Source of the DNA: JAUVYV01 sp964394625
GTDB lineage: Bacteria; Planctomycetota; Phycisphaerae; Sedimentisphaerales; Anaerobacaceae
Direction: 5' to 3'
NCBI GenBank assembly: GCA_964394625.1
Contig: CAYMYK010000186.1
Span: 1-5,933, forward strand
Length of the DNA: 5,933 nucleotides
The translations under genes and the position numbers were made by a program. The notes beneath the pieces were generated by a model, which was not told the origin of the DNA, ran no database searches, and saw nothing but the letters and a program-made list of their open reading frames with translations. Positions 1-5,539 of this stretch are shown piece after piece; positions within the stretch are counted from its first letter, which is position 1, and each line of letters starts with the position of its first letter.

Positions 1-1
1 C

Positions 2-1012
2 CTGCAGAATTCAAAAAATGCCGACCTCGCCCACCACCAGCAGCTCGACGACCTGCAAAAACGCTTCGACGATATGATGCAGGTCAACCGTGAAAAAGAG
101 CAGAAGCTCCTCGCCGAAAAAGAACAGTACGCCCGGCAGGTAGATAAAATCCAAACGGACTACAACGAGCTTAAGGCCCTGCTGCAGAAAAATACCGACC
201 AGCAGGTTCAGGACATTTACGCCCGCCTCGAAAAGGAAAAAAACGACCACGACCAAACAAACAAGCAGATGCTCAGAACCCAGGCCGAACTGAAAATGGC
301 CGAGGCCAGAATTAAACGCATCCTCAAAGAAGATGTCTGGCCTATCAAACCGCCGCCCGATGCCGAAGTCGCCGCCTTCGAGCCCGACGGAAAAATTATC
401 GTCGTTGACCCGCAAAACAAAACCGTGCAAATCAATCTCGGAACCGATGACCACGTCTATAGAGGACTCACCTTTGCCGTGTACGACAAAGATATGCCCA
501 TCCCAAGAAAGGGTAAGGGAAAGGCCGAAATTGAAGTGTACAACGTCTCGAAGAACATCTCAGCCGCTCGAATCGTCGCCTCCAGCCCAAAGAACCCAAT
601 CGTTGACGACGACAACATCGCAAACCTCATCTGGGACGGCTCCAAGACCAACACGTTTGTCATCGCAGGCAATTTCGACCTCAACGGCGACGCCCTGCCG
701 GACCCCGACGGCATTAAAAAAATAAAGACGCTCATCCAAAAATGGGGCGGCGATGTCGCTGATACACTCTCGGTAAATACCGATTTTGTCGTACTCGGCA
801 CCGAACCGAGGGTCCCCAGAAAACCTACATTCGAAGAGACCGAAATCTACCCCAATGCAATGCAGAAGTACGAAACAGCCCTCAAAATGCTCTCCGAGCA
901 CAGACAGACAGAAAGCCAGGCACAGGCCCTGTCGATACCCATCCTGAACACCGAAAGATTTCTCTACTTCATCGGCTACAAAACGCAGGCAAAAAAACCA
1001 GGGGCGTTTTAA
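2..1012 (+). CDS. Coiled-coil protein with FlgT-like and BRCT-like domains (5' partial)
   Basis: The reading frame is open from base 2, so the start lies outside the window and the ATG at 74 is probably internal. 336 residues are visible. Residues 1 to about 108 are rich in K, E, Q and A and look like a long coiled coil. Residues about 124-213 form a beta-rich module (KIIVVDPQNKTVQINLG, then a V-Y-R-G-L-T-F-V-Y stretch and IEVYNVSKNISAARIV) that recalls the C-terminal domain of FlgT-like proteins. Residues about 219-325 read like a BRCT fold: FVIAGNFD, a helix ending in KWGGDVADTL, TDFVVLGTEP, a helical insert, then ALSIPILNTERFLYFIGY. BRCT domains mostly bind DNA ends, phosphopeptides or partner proteins, but no function can be assigned here. 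Any signal peptide or membrane anchor would lie upstream of the window. It converges on nnrE with overlapping stop codons. The coding call is firm; the domain names are by eye. Confidence 0.85.
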   Translation: MQNSKNADLAHHQQLDDLQKRFDDMMQVNREKEQKLLAEKEQYARQVDKIQTDYNELKALLQKNTDQQVQDIYARLEKEKNDHDQTNKQMLRTQAELKMAEARIKRILKEDVWPIKPPPDAEVAAFEPDGKIIVVDPQNKTVQINLGTDDHVYRGLTFAVYDKDMPIPRKGKGKAEIEVYNVSKNISAARIVASSPKNPIVDDDNIANLIWDGSKTNTFVIAGNFDLNGDALPDPDGIKKIKTLIQKWGGDVADTLSVNTDFVVLGTEPRVPRKPTFEETEIYPNAMQKYETALKMLSEHRQTESQAQALSIPILNTERFLYFIGYKTQAKKPGAF

Positions 1013-1024
1013 GCAGGTTTTTTG
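990..1024. terminator. Weak inverted repeat between convergent genes, possible bidirectional terminator
   Basis: CAAAAAAACC at 990-999 can pair with GGTTTTTTG at 1016-1024 around a 16-base loop that contains both stop codons. Read either way, the stem presents a run of T on its far side, as in a two-way terminator. However, the stem has only two to three G/C pairs and the U runs lie inside the stem, so it would be weak. The stretch may simply be the A/T-rich ends of two genes. Confidence 0.2.
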
Positions 1025-1716
1025 TAGCGCGGCTCGACTCCTATCGAGGCCACATATACCTCGCCTGTAAGCTGCTCTGCGTCAGGCCGCGAAAAGCCGC
1101 TCTTAACCGCAGCAAACGTCACCGTCCAGTCGGCCCTTACCGCCACACCAAGCACCTCGCCCGTATCACAATCCAGACCGGACGGTATGTCCACGGCCAG
1201 AACCCGGCAATCCTGGGAGTTTATACTCCCTATCAGCCGTTTGTATTCGTCCCTGAAATTGCCTCTCAGACCCGTTCCAAACACTGCATCAACGATTACA
1301 TCGGCGTCCTCGCAGAAAAGTGCCACGCGTCCTTCAATCTCACCGCCGGCGCTCAAATCAAGCTCGGCAATTCGGCCCCCCACTGCTTTGAGGACATCAA
1401 GGTTAATCCTGGCATCGCCGCGTATCCTGCTCCTGTCTCCACATATCACTGTAATAATTTCATAGCCCTTATTCAGCAGATGCCTGGCCGCGACAAATCC
1501 GTCCCCGCCGTTATTGCCCGTCCCGCACAATATGCACGCCTTCGGATTCTCAATCCTCGCCAGCTTCTCCTCTATCAGTTCGGCACAACTGCGACCCGCG
1601 TTCTCCATCAGCACCACACCCGGCACGCCAAGCTCATTTATCGCCCAGGCGTCAAACGCCCGCACCTCGTCCCGGCTCATCACCAAACACTCACTGTCTC
1701 GCAGATATCTCTTCAT
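1009..1716 (-). CDS. nnrE: NAD(P)H-hydrate epimerase (YjeF N-terminal family)
   Basis: This enzyme interconverts the R and S forms of NADHX and NADPHX, the damaged hydrated cofactors, so that the S-specific dehydratase can repair them. It is cytoplasmic. The 235 residues match a single YjeF_N (Rossmann-like) domain: MENAG at 37-41, GTGNNGGDGFVAARHL at 65-80 (nucleotide and potassium loop), DAVFGTG at 143-149 with the likely catalytic Asp, and AVDIPSGLDCDTGE at 174-187. No ADP/ATP-dependent dehydratase domain is fused to it here, unlike the bifunctional Nnr form. The ATG at 1716 is chosen over the TTG at 1725, because that TTG overlaps a perfect -10 box and would not be transcribed. ATG at 1680 (MSRDEV, closer to the usual family start) is the main alternative. 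No Shine-Dalgarno sequence is visible before 1716. Its TAA shares TTAA with the stop of the convergent gene. Confidence 0.93.
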   Translation of the reverse strand: MKRYLRDSECLVMSRDEVRAFDAWAINELGVPGVVLMENAGRSCAELIEEKLARIENPKACILCGTGNNGGDGFVAARHLLNKGYEIITVICGDRSRIRGDARINLDVLKAVGGRIAELDLSAGGEIEGRVALFCEDADVIVDAVFGTGLRGNFRDEYKRLIGSINSQDCRVLAVDIPSGLDCDTGEVLGVAVRADWTVTFAAVKSGFSRPDAEQLTGEVYVASIGVEPRYKKPA

Positions 1717-1724
1717 AACCGCCA

Positions 1725-1753
1725 ATTATATGCCCGCCCCCAACAACCGTCAA
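1725..1753 (-). promoter_or_regulatory. Sigma70-type promoter of nnrE
   Basis: On the - strand, TTGACG (1753-1748), a 17-base spacer and a perfect TATAAT (1730-1725) make a near-consensus housekeeping promoter. Transcription would start around 1717-1719, directly at or one to three bases before the ATG at 1716. nnrE therefore seems to have its own promoter and a nearly leaderless mRNA. It need not depend on read-through from the upstream 1897-3390 gene. Confidence 0.7.
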
Positions 1754-1838
1754 TAAATACAACGCACCGCCTCAAAATCTCAACGCCGCCCTGTTGAACA
1801 CGCAACATACACCCTCCGACCACACCGCAATGGGCCCG

Positions 1839-1913
1839 CTAACTGTAATCTGCCGCTTCGGGACTGCCTGCCTCCAGGTACCCCGCCAGCCAGACGTTAT
1901 CTGTCAACCGCCT
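1839..1913 (-). pseudogene. Short coding-like tail downstream of the 1897-3390 gene, in another frame
   Basis: Just past the stop of the dimethylformamidase-like gene, and overlapping its last codons by 17 bases, a different - strand frame stays open for 24 codons. It reads VWLAGYLEAGSPEAADYS and stops at TAG (1841-1839). Its composition resembles a protein C-terminus. It has no start codon of its own, and a TAG closes the frame upstream. It could be a remnant of an older gene end or chance in a C/G-rich gap. The remaining gap up to the nnrE promoter (1754-1838) shows nothing I can name and no clear terminator hairpin. Confidence 0.2.
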
Positions 1914-3390
1914 CTATTGAAATCATCTTATCGAGAACGTTCTTCGTAATCCGCTGGACCCGCTCATCGTCCTCCTTGAAGTATCTGCGAGGCGGACTCA
2001 TAAAACCCGGCGGACTCGACAGGACCATACTCCACCAGCATGTTCCAGCGTTGAATACGAGGTTTCCTTTCTTCCAGGTGTAAATCGTGGTGGCATACGT
2101 TCTATTTCGCCGTTTTCCATCCCAGGCATGTACCGGCCCGCTGGATATTATCTCGAGCGTATCATAGTCTGCCAGTGGCGGTCCTTGGTATTCCCATCCA
2201 ACCAGATCTTCTACTCGATCGCCCATCCTCATATTCGTTCCCTCGAAGACCCAGTGGTTCGGGTCGCCACAGGTCCAGTCTGCAAAACCTACACCGTAAG
2301 TTGTCGCTCCCATCAGCATCTCTTCACCAGGAAGATCGCCAACTTCCCTCTGTATACGATTAGGCCGTCCATCGGTACTTGGCATAAGAACAACTTCACC
2401 TGAAACAGCGTTGCCGGACAAAAACGCGAGACTCACACCCGCATCCCGCGCTTTTATTACGTTCTTCAACATATCGGTGGTCCAGTACTCATCATGGCCG
2501 ACAGAAATATATACCTTGCCTCGAAGCAGACCTTTCGCGTCTGCGTGTGTATCGACGTTCGAGATGTAAGTCACATCATATCCTTCCTTTTCCAGCCAGA
2601 ATGCCAGCGGATGCTCAGTCATTAGAAATTCTCCGGAGCCGTTCGATAGAGGAACAAAACCTGCCGGAAAACCGTTCCAGAATATCCCATAAGGCTTGTC
2701 GAAGCTCACGTAATAACCGGTTTCTGCGGTTGAACTCCAGCGATCCTTTGCAGTATCGTACATCGACCGCCATTTTGGCCATCGGTTGTAAGCCAACCAT
2801 GTCATATCGGAACACTGAAACATTAAATCGGCCTTACGGTCGTCTCGCACAATGAATATTACGTAGCACTCGAAGGTCCGGCCTGCATCGGGGACGTGTC
2901 CGGTATCTCTGAATGCAGTGAGCTTACCAAGATAGACACCGCTAACCCAGTCTTGGGGAATCTTTATGCTGAAACCTTCGCTCCATTTACATTCTATCAG
3001 ATTTCTTTCGCCGTCCTTGGGCTCGGGCTGAGTAACTCCCTGAAAAGGCCCAATCGACCGCATCAAGCGCGCTCCTTTACCACCATAATAGCCCATGCGG
3101 TATATATCGGCCGTGTATCGCGCAGCGGGGTCGGTGTTCACAAATACCTTAAGCGTTTCTCCAGCCCTGATACTCGTATGGGAGCAGTAACCTTCGATTT
3201 GTTTTCGGCGATTCCACCCAAGGTCATACCACTCATCGTCATGCCGTTTAACCTTCGTCAATATCCAATCCGTCGTGCCCGGCCTGGCGTTTTCGGTCTG
3301 TATTACATTTTCCCCGAGCACAGCACCGACCGACCAGAGCACACTCAATGCCACAACAACAAATAACTTCGTTTTCTCACTACTTAGCAT
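1897..3390 (-). CDS. Secreted N,N-dimethylformamidase beta-subunit-like protein
   Basis: 497 residues. Residues 1 to about 26 form a signal peptide (basic start, hydrophobic core VVVALSVLWSVGAVLG), so the protein is exported. Residues about 60-185 look like an Ig-like beta domain with hallmarks of this family: IEGYCSHTSIRAGETLKVFV, YRMGYYGG at 97-104 and WVSGVYLGKLTAF from 148. Residues about 186-490 match the C-terminal catalytic-type domain: SDMTWLAYNRW at 194-204, YDVTYISNVDTHAD at 271-284, VGHDEYW at 297-303, FLSGNAVSGEV at 323-333 and LVFNAGTCWWSM at 444-455. The studied dimethylformamidase is cytoplasmic, carries a mononuclear iron held by two Tyr and one carboxylate, and hydrolyses dimethylformamide. 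This exported relative probably acts on something else, and alignment is needed to judge the iron ligands. No small (alpha) subunit gene is adjacent. The start is fixed by a strong ribosome binding site and the signal peptide. Confidence 0.88.
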   Translation of the reverse strand: MLSSEKTKLFVVVALSVLWSVGAVLGENVIQTENARPGTTDWILTKVKRHDDEWYDLGWNRRKQIEGYCSHTSIRAGETLKVFVNTDPAARYTADIYRMGYYGGKGARLMRSIGPFQGVTQPEPKDGERNLIECKWSEGFSIKIPQDWVSGVYLGKLTAFRDTGHVPDAGRTFECYVIFIVRDDRKADLMFQCSDMTWLAYNRWPKWRSMYDTAKDRWSSTAETGYYVSFDKPYGIFWNGFPAGFVPLSNGSGEFLMTEHPLAFWLEKEGYDVTYISNVDTHADAKGLLRGKVYISVGHDEYWTTDMLKNVIKARDAGVSLAFLSGNAVSGEVVLMPSTDGRPNRIQREVGDLPGEEMLMGATTYGVGFADWTCGDPNHWVFEGTNMRMGDRVEDLVGWEYQGPPLADYDTLEIISSGPVHAWDGKRRNRTYATTIYTWKKGNLVFNAGTCWWSMVLSSPPGFMSPPRRYFKEDDERVQRITKNVLDKMISIEAVDR

Positions 3391-3394
3391 CGTA

Positions 3395-3402
3395 ACCTCC
3401 TT
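3395..3402 (-). promoter_or_regulatory. Strong ribosome binding site of the dimethylformamidase-like gene
   Basis: AAGGAGGT on the - strand ends four bases before the ATG at 3390. It is a full-length match to the 16S rRNA tail and sets the start. nnrE and surE in this window show no such site. Confidence 0.85.
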
Positions 3403-3426
3403 ATCCTGTTAAATTTATCCAACCAT

Positions 3427-3451
3427 CTTATGTTCTGAACGAACTTTGAAC
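3427..3451. promoter_or_regulatory. Cluster of GTTC/GAAC half-sites in the leader, possible operator
   Basis: GTTCTGAAC (3432-3440) is a palindrome around one base, followed by GAAC at 3441 and again at 3448. A further GTTC at 3511 forms part of the -35 box. The longer word CTTATGTTC occurs at 3427-3435 and 3506-3514, 79 bases apart. Placement in the leader and over the promoter would suit a repressor with two sites. No regulator is known, and chance is possible. Confidence 0.2.
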
Positions 3452-3488
3452 AATCCGATAACGGCTCTTAAAATTCGTCTTGTATGTG

Positions 3489-3516
3489 ATTGTACAAAAT
3501 GTTAGCTTATGTTCAA
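3489..3516 (-). promoter_or_regulatory. Sigma70-type promoter of the dimethylformamidase-like gene
   Basis: TTGAAC (3516-3511), a 16-base spacer and TACAAT (3494-3489) on the - strand. Transcription would start near 3482 and leave a leader of about 90 bases before the ATG at 3390. I see no riboswitch fold in that leader by eye. Confidence 0.55.
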
Positions 3517-3582
3517 GTGTGTTGTAATGTAACAAGCAATTTTTTTACCCGCGCGCCCAGGTTTAGTATTGGCTGAAGAGAA

Positions 3583-3840
3583 ATGGAACATCTGTCGGTA
3601 TTTTTGAACGCACTTCTGGCGGCGTTAATGCGGTCTGCGCCGTATTTAGTGATTGGCTGCCTGATTGCCGCCGTCATCGTCGCTCTCGCCGTTGGTATAA
3701 ATCCCATCCTCGACATGTTCTAAACCATAAACAATGTCACCGGAGACCTTATCCGCACCTATGCCGTCGCCAAAAACGAAAACCTCGTCAACAACACTCC
3801 CTCAAGATTTAACCTCTCCCCTTTGTCCGCCGAACGCTAA
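3583..3840 (+). pseudogene. Interrupted + strand coding remnant: 46-residue membrane peptide, TAA, then 38 more in-frame codons
   Basis: ATG at 3583 opens a 46-codon frame that starts MEHLSVFLNALLAALM and continues with SAPYLVIGCLIAAVIVALAV, strongly hydrophobic, ending at TAA (3721-3723). The same frame then runs another 38 codons with C-rich third positions to TAA at 3838-3840, through TGDLIRTYAVAKNENLVNN and ending LSAER. Coding-like codon use on both sides of the TAA suggests a decayed gene. The opening recalls the first membrane helix of the predicted permease family PF03773, and the region around the stop also recalls Flp-type pilins; neither resemblance is secure. A weak GAAGAG lies before the ATG. 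It could instead be an intact 46-residue membrane peptide. It fills most of the gap between the two secreted-protein genes; 3517-3582 shows nothing I can name. Confidence 0.35.
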
Positions 3841-5271
3841 CTAATTGTACATAAAATATACCGTTGCCGTGCACGCTTTGTCCACCTTCACGCGCACCCA
3901 GTGGGCGCTAAAGCCATCCGGGAATTCGTGATGCACGTATCCCTTCGCCGGAACAGAAAACGATTCGTATTTGTACCAGGAGCCATTGCCCAAAAAATCA
4001 ACCTCGACTGTAAACTTCGCTCCGCCGTCGCCCCCTGTCGCAATATGAACGACCTTATTATCAAATCCCGTCATCAAAAACGGGTCGCTTACCTGCCCGG
4101 CCTCGACCTTTTCCTCCCACCACGGTCCGCCCCAGCCCGCCGGCTTGCCCCAGCTCCACAACTCATCGATATTACCGAACCAAAGCCCGCTCTGCGGCTG
4201 ACCAACCGCGTTATCCGTCTGGTCGCCGGCCAAAACTAACATCCCCCGCCAGTGACAAAAATCCGGCACTATCCGAAGATGCGTACACACAGGCCGAATC
4301 CCCCAGACCTTACCCTCATAAACCATCGGCGGCAAATCATAAAACATCCCGTGCACATCCATCAGATACCGCTCCGTCTGCGACTCCCGTATCCGCATCC
4401 ACTCCGTATTCCACGTATGGTCAAACGAATGGCTTGCCTTCGGCAGCAAATACCTGCTCCACCTCCCGTCCTGCAGCACCCGCAGTATCACAGACGACTT
4501 ATTCCACCCCGTCGCATAAAGCGTATTGCCGTACCTTTCCCCCACCCTCGGATTTTGCTTACCCGATACCTCCACAAATGGATTCCGCTCAACAACCTTC
4601 CATTCCTTGCCCATCCACTCCGCAAGATACCCCGCCTGACGCCGCCCCAAAAACTCCGGCTCTTCATAAGTATTATTCGCAACAACAACCCTCCCCTGCG
4701 CCGTATGCCCACCCTTAAAATGCGGCTGAGCGCCTTTCGGTATCTTTAGCTCTTCTACAAGATTGAAAAGCTGCTTCGCCTCCAACGTCTTGACATCCAC
4801 CTCAAAGAAAAGTCCTTCCATCGTCAGAAAATAAACCTTATCCGCAGGCTCCGTCCGATGCCGCATCGTCGCCGTAAGCCGATGCCCCTTAATCGCCTCG
4901 ATAGTCCGCACATTCCCATTCGGGTCGATCGCATGCGGGCCGATAAACACCTGCTTACTCTCCCAGTGCACCATCCGGTTTGCGTATGTACCCGTCACCG
5001 AAGCGGGATGTTTGCGCATCGTCATATCATCGCTGATTTCATACAATCCGATACCTTCTCCCTGGATATGCGCAACATACCCGACCGCCCAAAGCTTATC
5101 GCCCCAGGGTATAAGCGCACCAATCCCCGTCTCGCTGTCACTGCCGACCCCCGGCGCATAAACCGCCATACTCGGAAACACCCCCTTGACCTGAACAACT
5201 TGCTCACCTCCAACGCACATCCCCCCGCTGACTGCAATCAGCAGCCACACTAAAACAACGTCCTTTAGCAT
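3841..5271 (-). CDS. Secreted protein of unknown function, probable beta-propeller plus C-terminal beta-sandwich
   Basis: 476 residues from the ATG at 5271. The frame stays open up to 5487, but the extra 72 codons are Arg/Val-rich antisense of another coding-like stretch. A clear ribosome binding site and a signal peptide (MLKDVVLVWLLIAVSGG, cleavage near residue 22) fix the start at 5271. Residues about 45-365 show repeated beta-strand units with Gly and Trp, such as GDKLWAVGY (57-65), DKVYFLTMEGLFFEVD (144-159), GNTLYATGWNKSSVILRVLQ (248-267) and LWFGNIDELWSWG (363-375), as in a beta-propeller. Residues about 385-476 look like a beta-sandwich ending HWVRVKVDKACTATVYFMYN, perhaps a binding domain. 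No catalytic motif is visible. Several HTW/DVHG/CHW segments (285-342) carry His, Asp and Cys that could bind a metal or form a site, but this is speculation. It has its own promoter and is not obviously in an operon with the 1897-3390 gene. I recall similar proteins only as hypotheticals in planctomycetes and relatives. Confidence 0.85.
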   Translation of the reverse strand: MLKDVVLVWLLIAVSGGMCVGGEQVVQVKGVFPSMAVYAPGVGSDSETGIGALIPWGDKLWAVGYVAHIQGEGIGLYEISDDMTMRKHPASVTGTYANRMVHWESKQVFIGPHAIDPNGNVRTIEAIKGHRLTATMRHRTEPADKVYFLTMEGLFFEVDVKTLEAKQLFNLVEELKIPKGAQPHFKGGHTAQGRVVVANNTYEEPEFLGRRQAGYLAEWMGKEWKVVERNPFVEVSGKQNPRVGERYGNTLYATGWNKSSVILRVLQDGRWSRYLLPKASHSFDHTWNTEWMRIRESQTERYLMDVHGMFYDLPPMVYEGKVWGIRPVCTHLRIVPDFCHWRGMLVLAGDQTDNAVGQPQSGLWFGNIDELWSWGKPAGWGGPWWEEKVEAGQVSDPFLMTGFDNKVVHIATGGDGGAKFTVEVDFLGNGSWYKYESFSVPAKGYVHHEFPDGFSAHWVRVKVDKACTATVYFMYN

Positions 5272-5278
5272 ATTAACT

Positions 5279-5284
5279 CTCCTT
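5279..5284 (-). promoter_or_regulatory. Ribosome binding site that sets the start at 5271
   Basis: AAGGAG on the - strand lies seven bases before the ATG at 5271. Together with the promoter just upstream, it rules out the longer open frame that begins at 5487. Confidence 0.8.
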
Positions 5285-5301
5285 AAAAAAACCCGCACGC
5301 G

Positions 5302-5330
5302 ATTATACAAAATCTCCCGCCGAACGCCAA
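5302..5330 (-). promoter_or_regulatory. Promoter of the secreted unknown protein
   Basis: On the - strand, a perfect TATAAT (5307-5302) lies 17 bases after TTGGCG (5330-5325). Transcription would start near 5295, giving a leader of about 24 bases that holds the ribosome binding site. The -35 box lies inside the near-repeat shared with 3827-3841. Confidence 0.55.
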
Positions 5331-5441
5331 CACGTCGCTGACATACTCCGGCTCGTCGAAGCCGGCGCACGCCTTGTTGTCCTCGACCACGAAAAACTAA
5401 CAGCCGCCCTATCGAGAGCACCTTTGCTCGAAGCCGATTGA
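5310..5441 (+). pseudogene. Coding-like + strand remnant without a start codon
   Basis: The + frame ending at TGA (5439-5441) reads SPAERQHVADILRLVEAG, then ARLVVLDHEKLTAALSRAP and LLEAD. This is a credible helix-strand-helix protein tail with C-rich third positions like the true + genes here. The frame opens at 5277 after a TAA and has no ATG, GTG or TTG start with a ribosome binding site, so it is probably the 3' end of a broken gene. Its first codons (GCC GAA CGC) repeat those that end the remnant at 3583-3840, in the same phase. I cannot name the family. Confidence 0.35.
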
Positions 5442-5466
5442 CACGTACCGCCAAACCCAATACAAT
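5438..5466 (+). promoter_or_regulatory. Sigma70-type promoter of surE
   Basis: Perfect TTGACA (5438-5443), a 17-base spacer and TACAAT (5461-5466). Transcription would start near 5473, leaving a leader of about 67 bases. The -35 box overlaps the TGA that ends the upstream remnant. It is the closest match to consensus in the window together with the nnrE promoter. Confidence 0.7.
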
Positions 5467-5511
5467 CCTCAATTGTTGACCATCCACACTAATCGTCTAA
5501 GACGGCGTAAA

Positions 5512-5539
5512 ACGCAATACGCAATACGAGATACGAAAC
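5512..5539 (+). repeat. Four tandem 7-base units abutting the surE start codon
   Basis: ACGCAAT, ACGCAAT, ACGAGAT and ACGAAAC follow one another without gaps, and the ATG of surE is the next base. The first two units are identical and the others keep ACG and the A-rich pattern. They fill the place where a ribosome binding site would be, and no Shine-Dalgarno match better than GAG is present. Confidence 0.75.

Noticed and set aside
2..12. Adjacent PstI and EcoRI sites (CTGCAGAATTC) that could mark a cloning adaptor
   Set aside because: They lie inside an uninterrupted reading frame that continues naturally into the coiled coil. Natural occurrence is as likely, and nothing else in the window looks like vector.
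11..454. 147-codon - strand frame opposite the coiled-coil gene
   Set aside because: The Leu/Val/Phe-rich run is the antisense of Glu/Lys/Asp-rich coiled coil, not a credible membrane protein.
1831..1882. GGGCCC and GGTACC palindromes as a terminator or attachment site
   Set aside because: They are only six-base palindromes without extended stems or a T run.
3520..3546. Terminator-like hairpin followed by a run of seven T
   Set aside because: The only stem is a 4-base TTGT/ACAA pair, and no + strand gene ends upstream of it.
3513..3716. 67-codon frame on the - strand
   Set aside because: It is antisense to the more coding-like + frame, its end runs into the promoter at 3489-3516, and no ribosome binding site precedes its ATG.
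4252..4749. 165-codon + strand frame opposite the secreted unknown protein
   Set aside because: It is Pro/Arg/His-rich as expected for the antisense of a G-rich third-position gene, and has no start signals or recognisable domain.
3841..5330. Insertion sequence or composite transposon
   Set aside because: No transposase and no terminal inverted repeats are visible; only the 15-base near-repeat supports mobility, so it is reported as a hypothesis instead of a mobile element.
5272..5487. N-terminal extension of the secreted unknown protein by 72 codons
   Set aside because: The extension is Arg/Val-rich, covers the promoter, lacks a ribosome binding site at 5487, and buries a clear signal peptide that begins at 5271.
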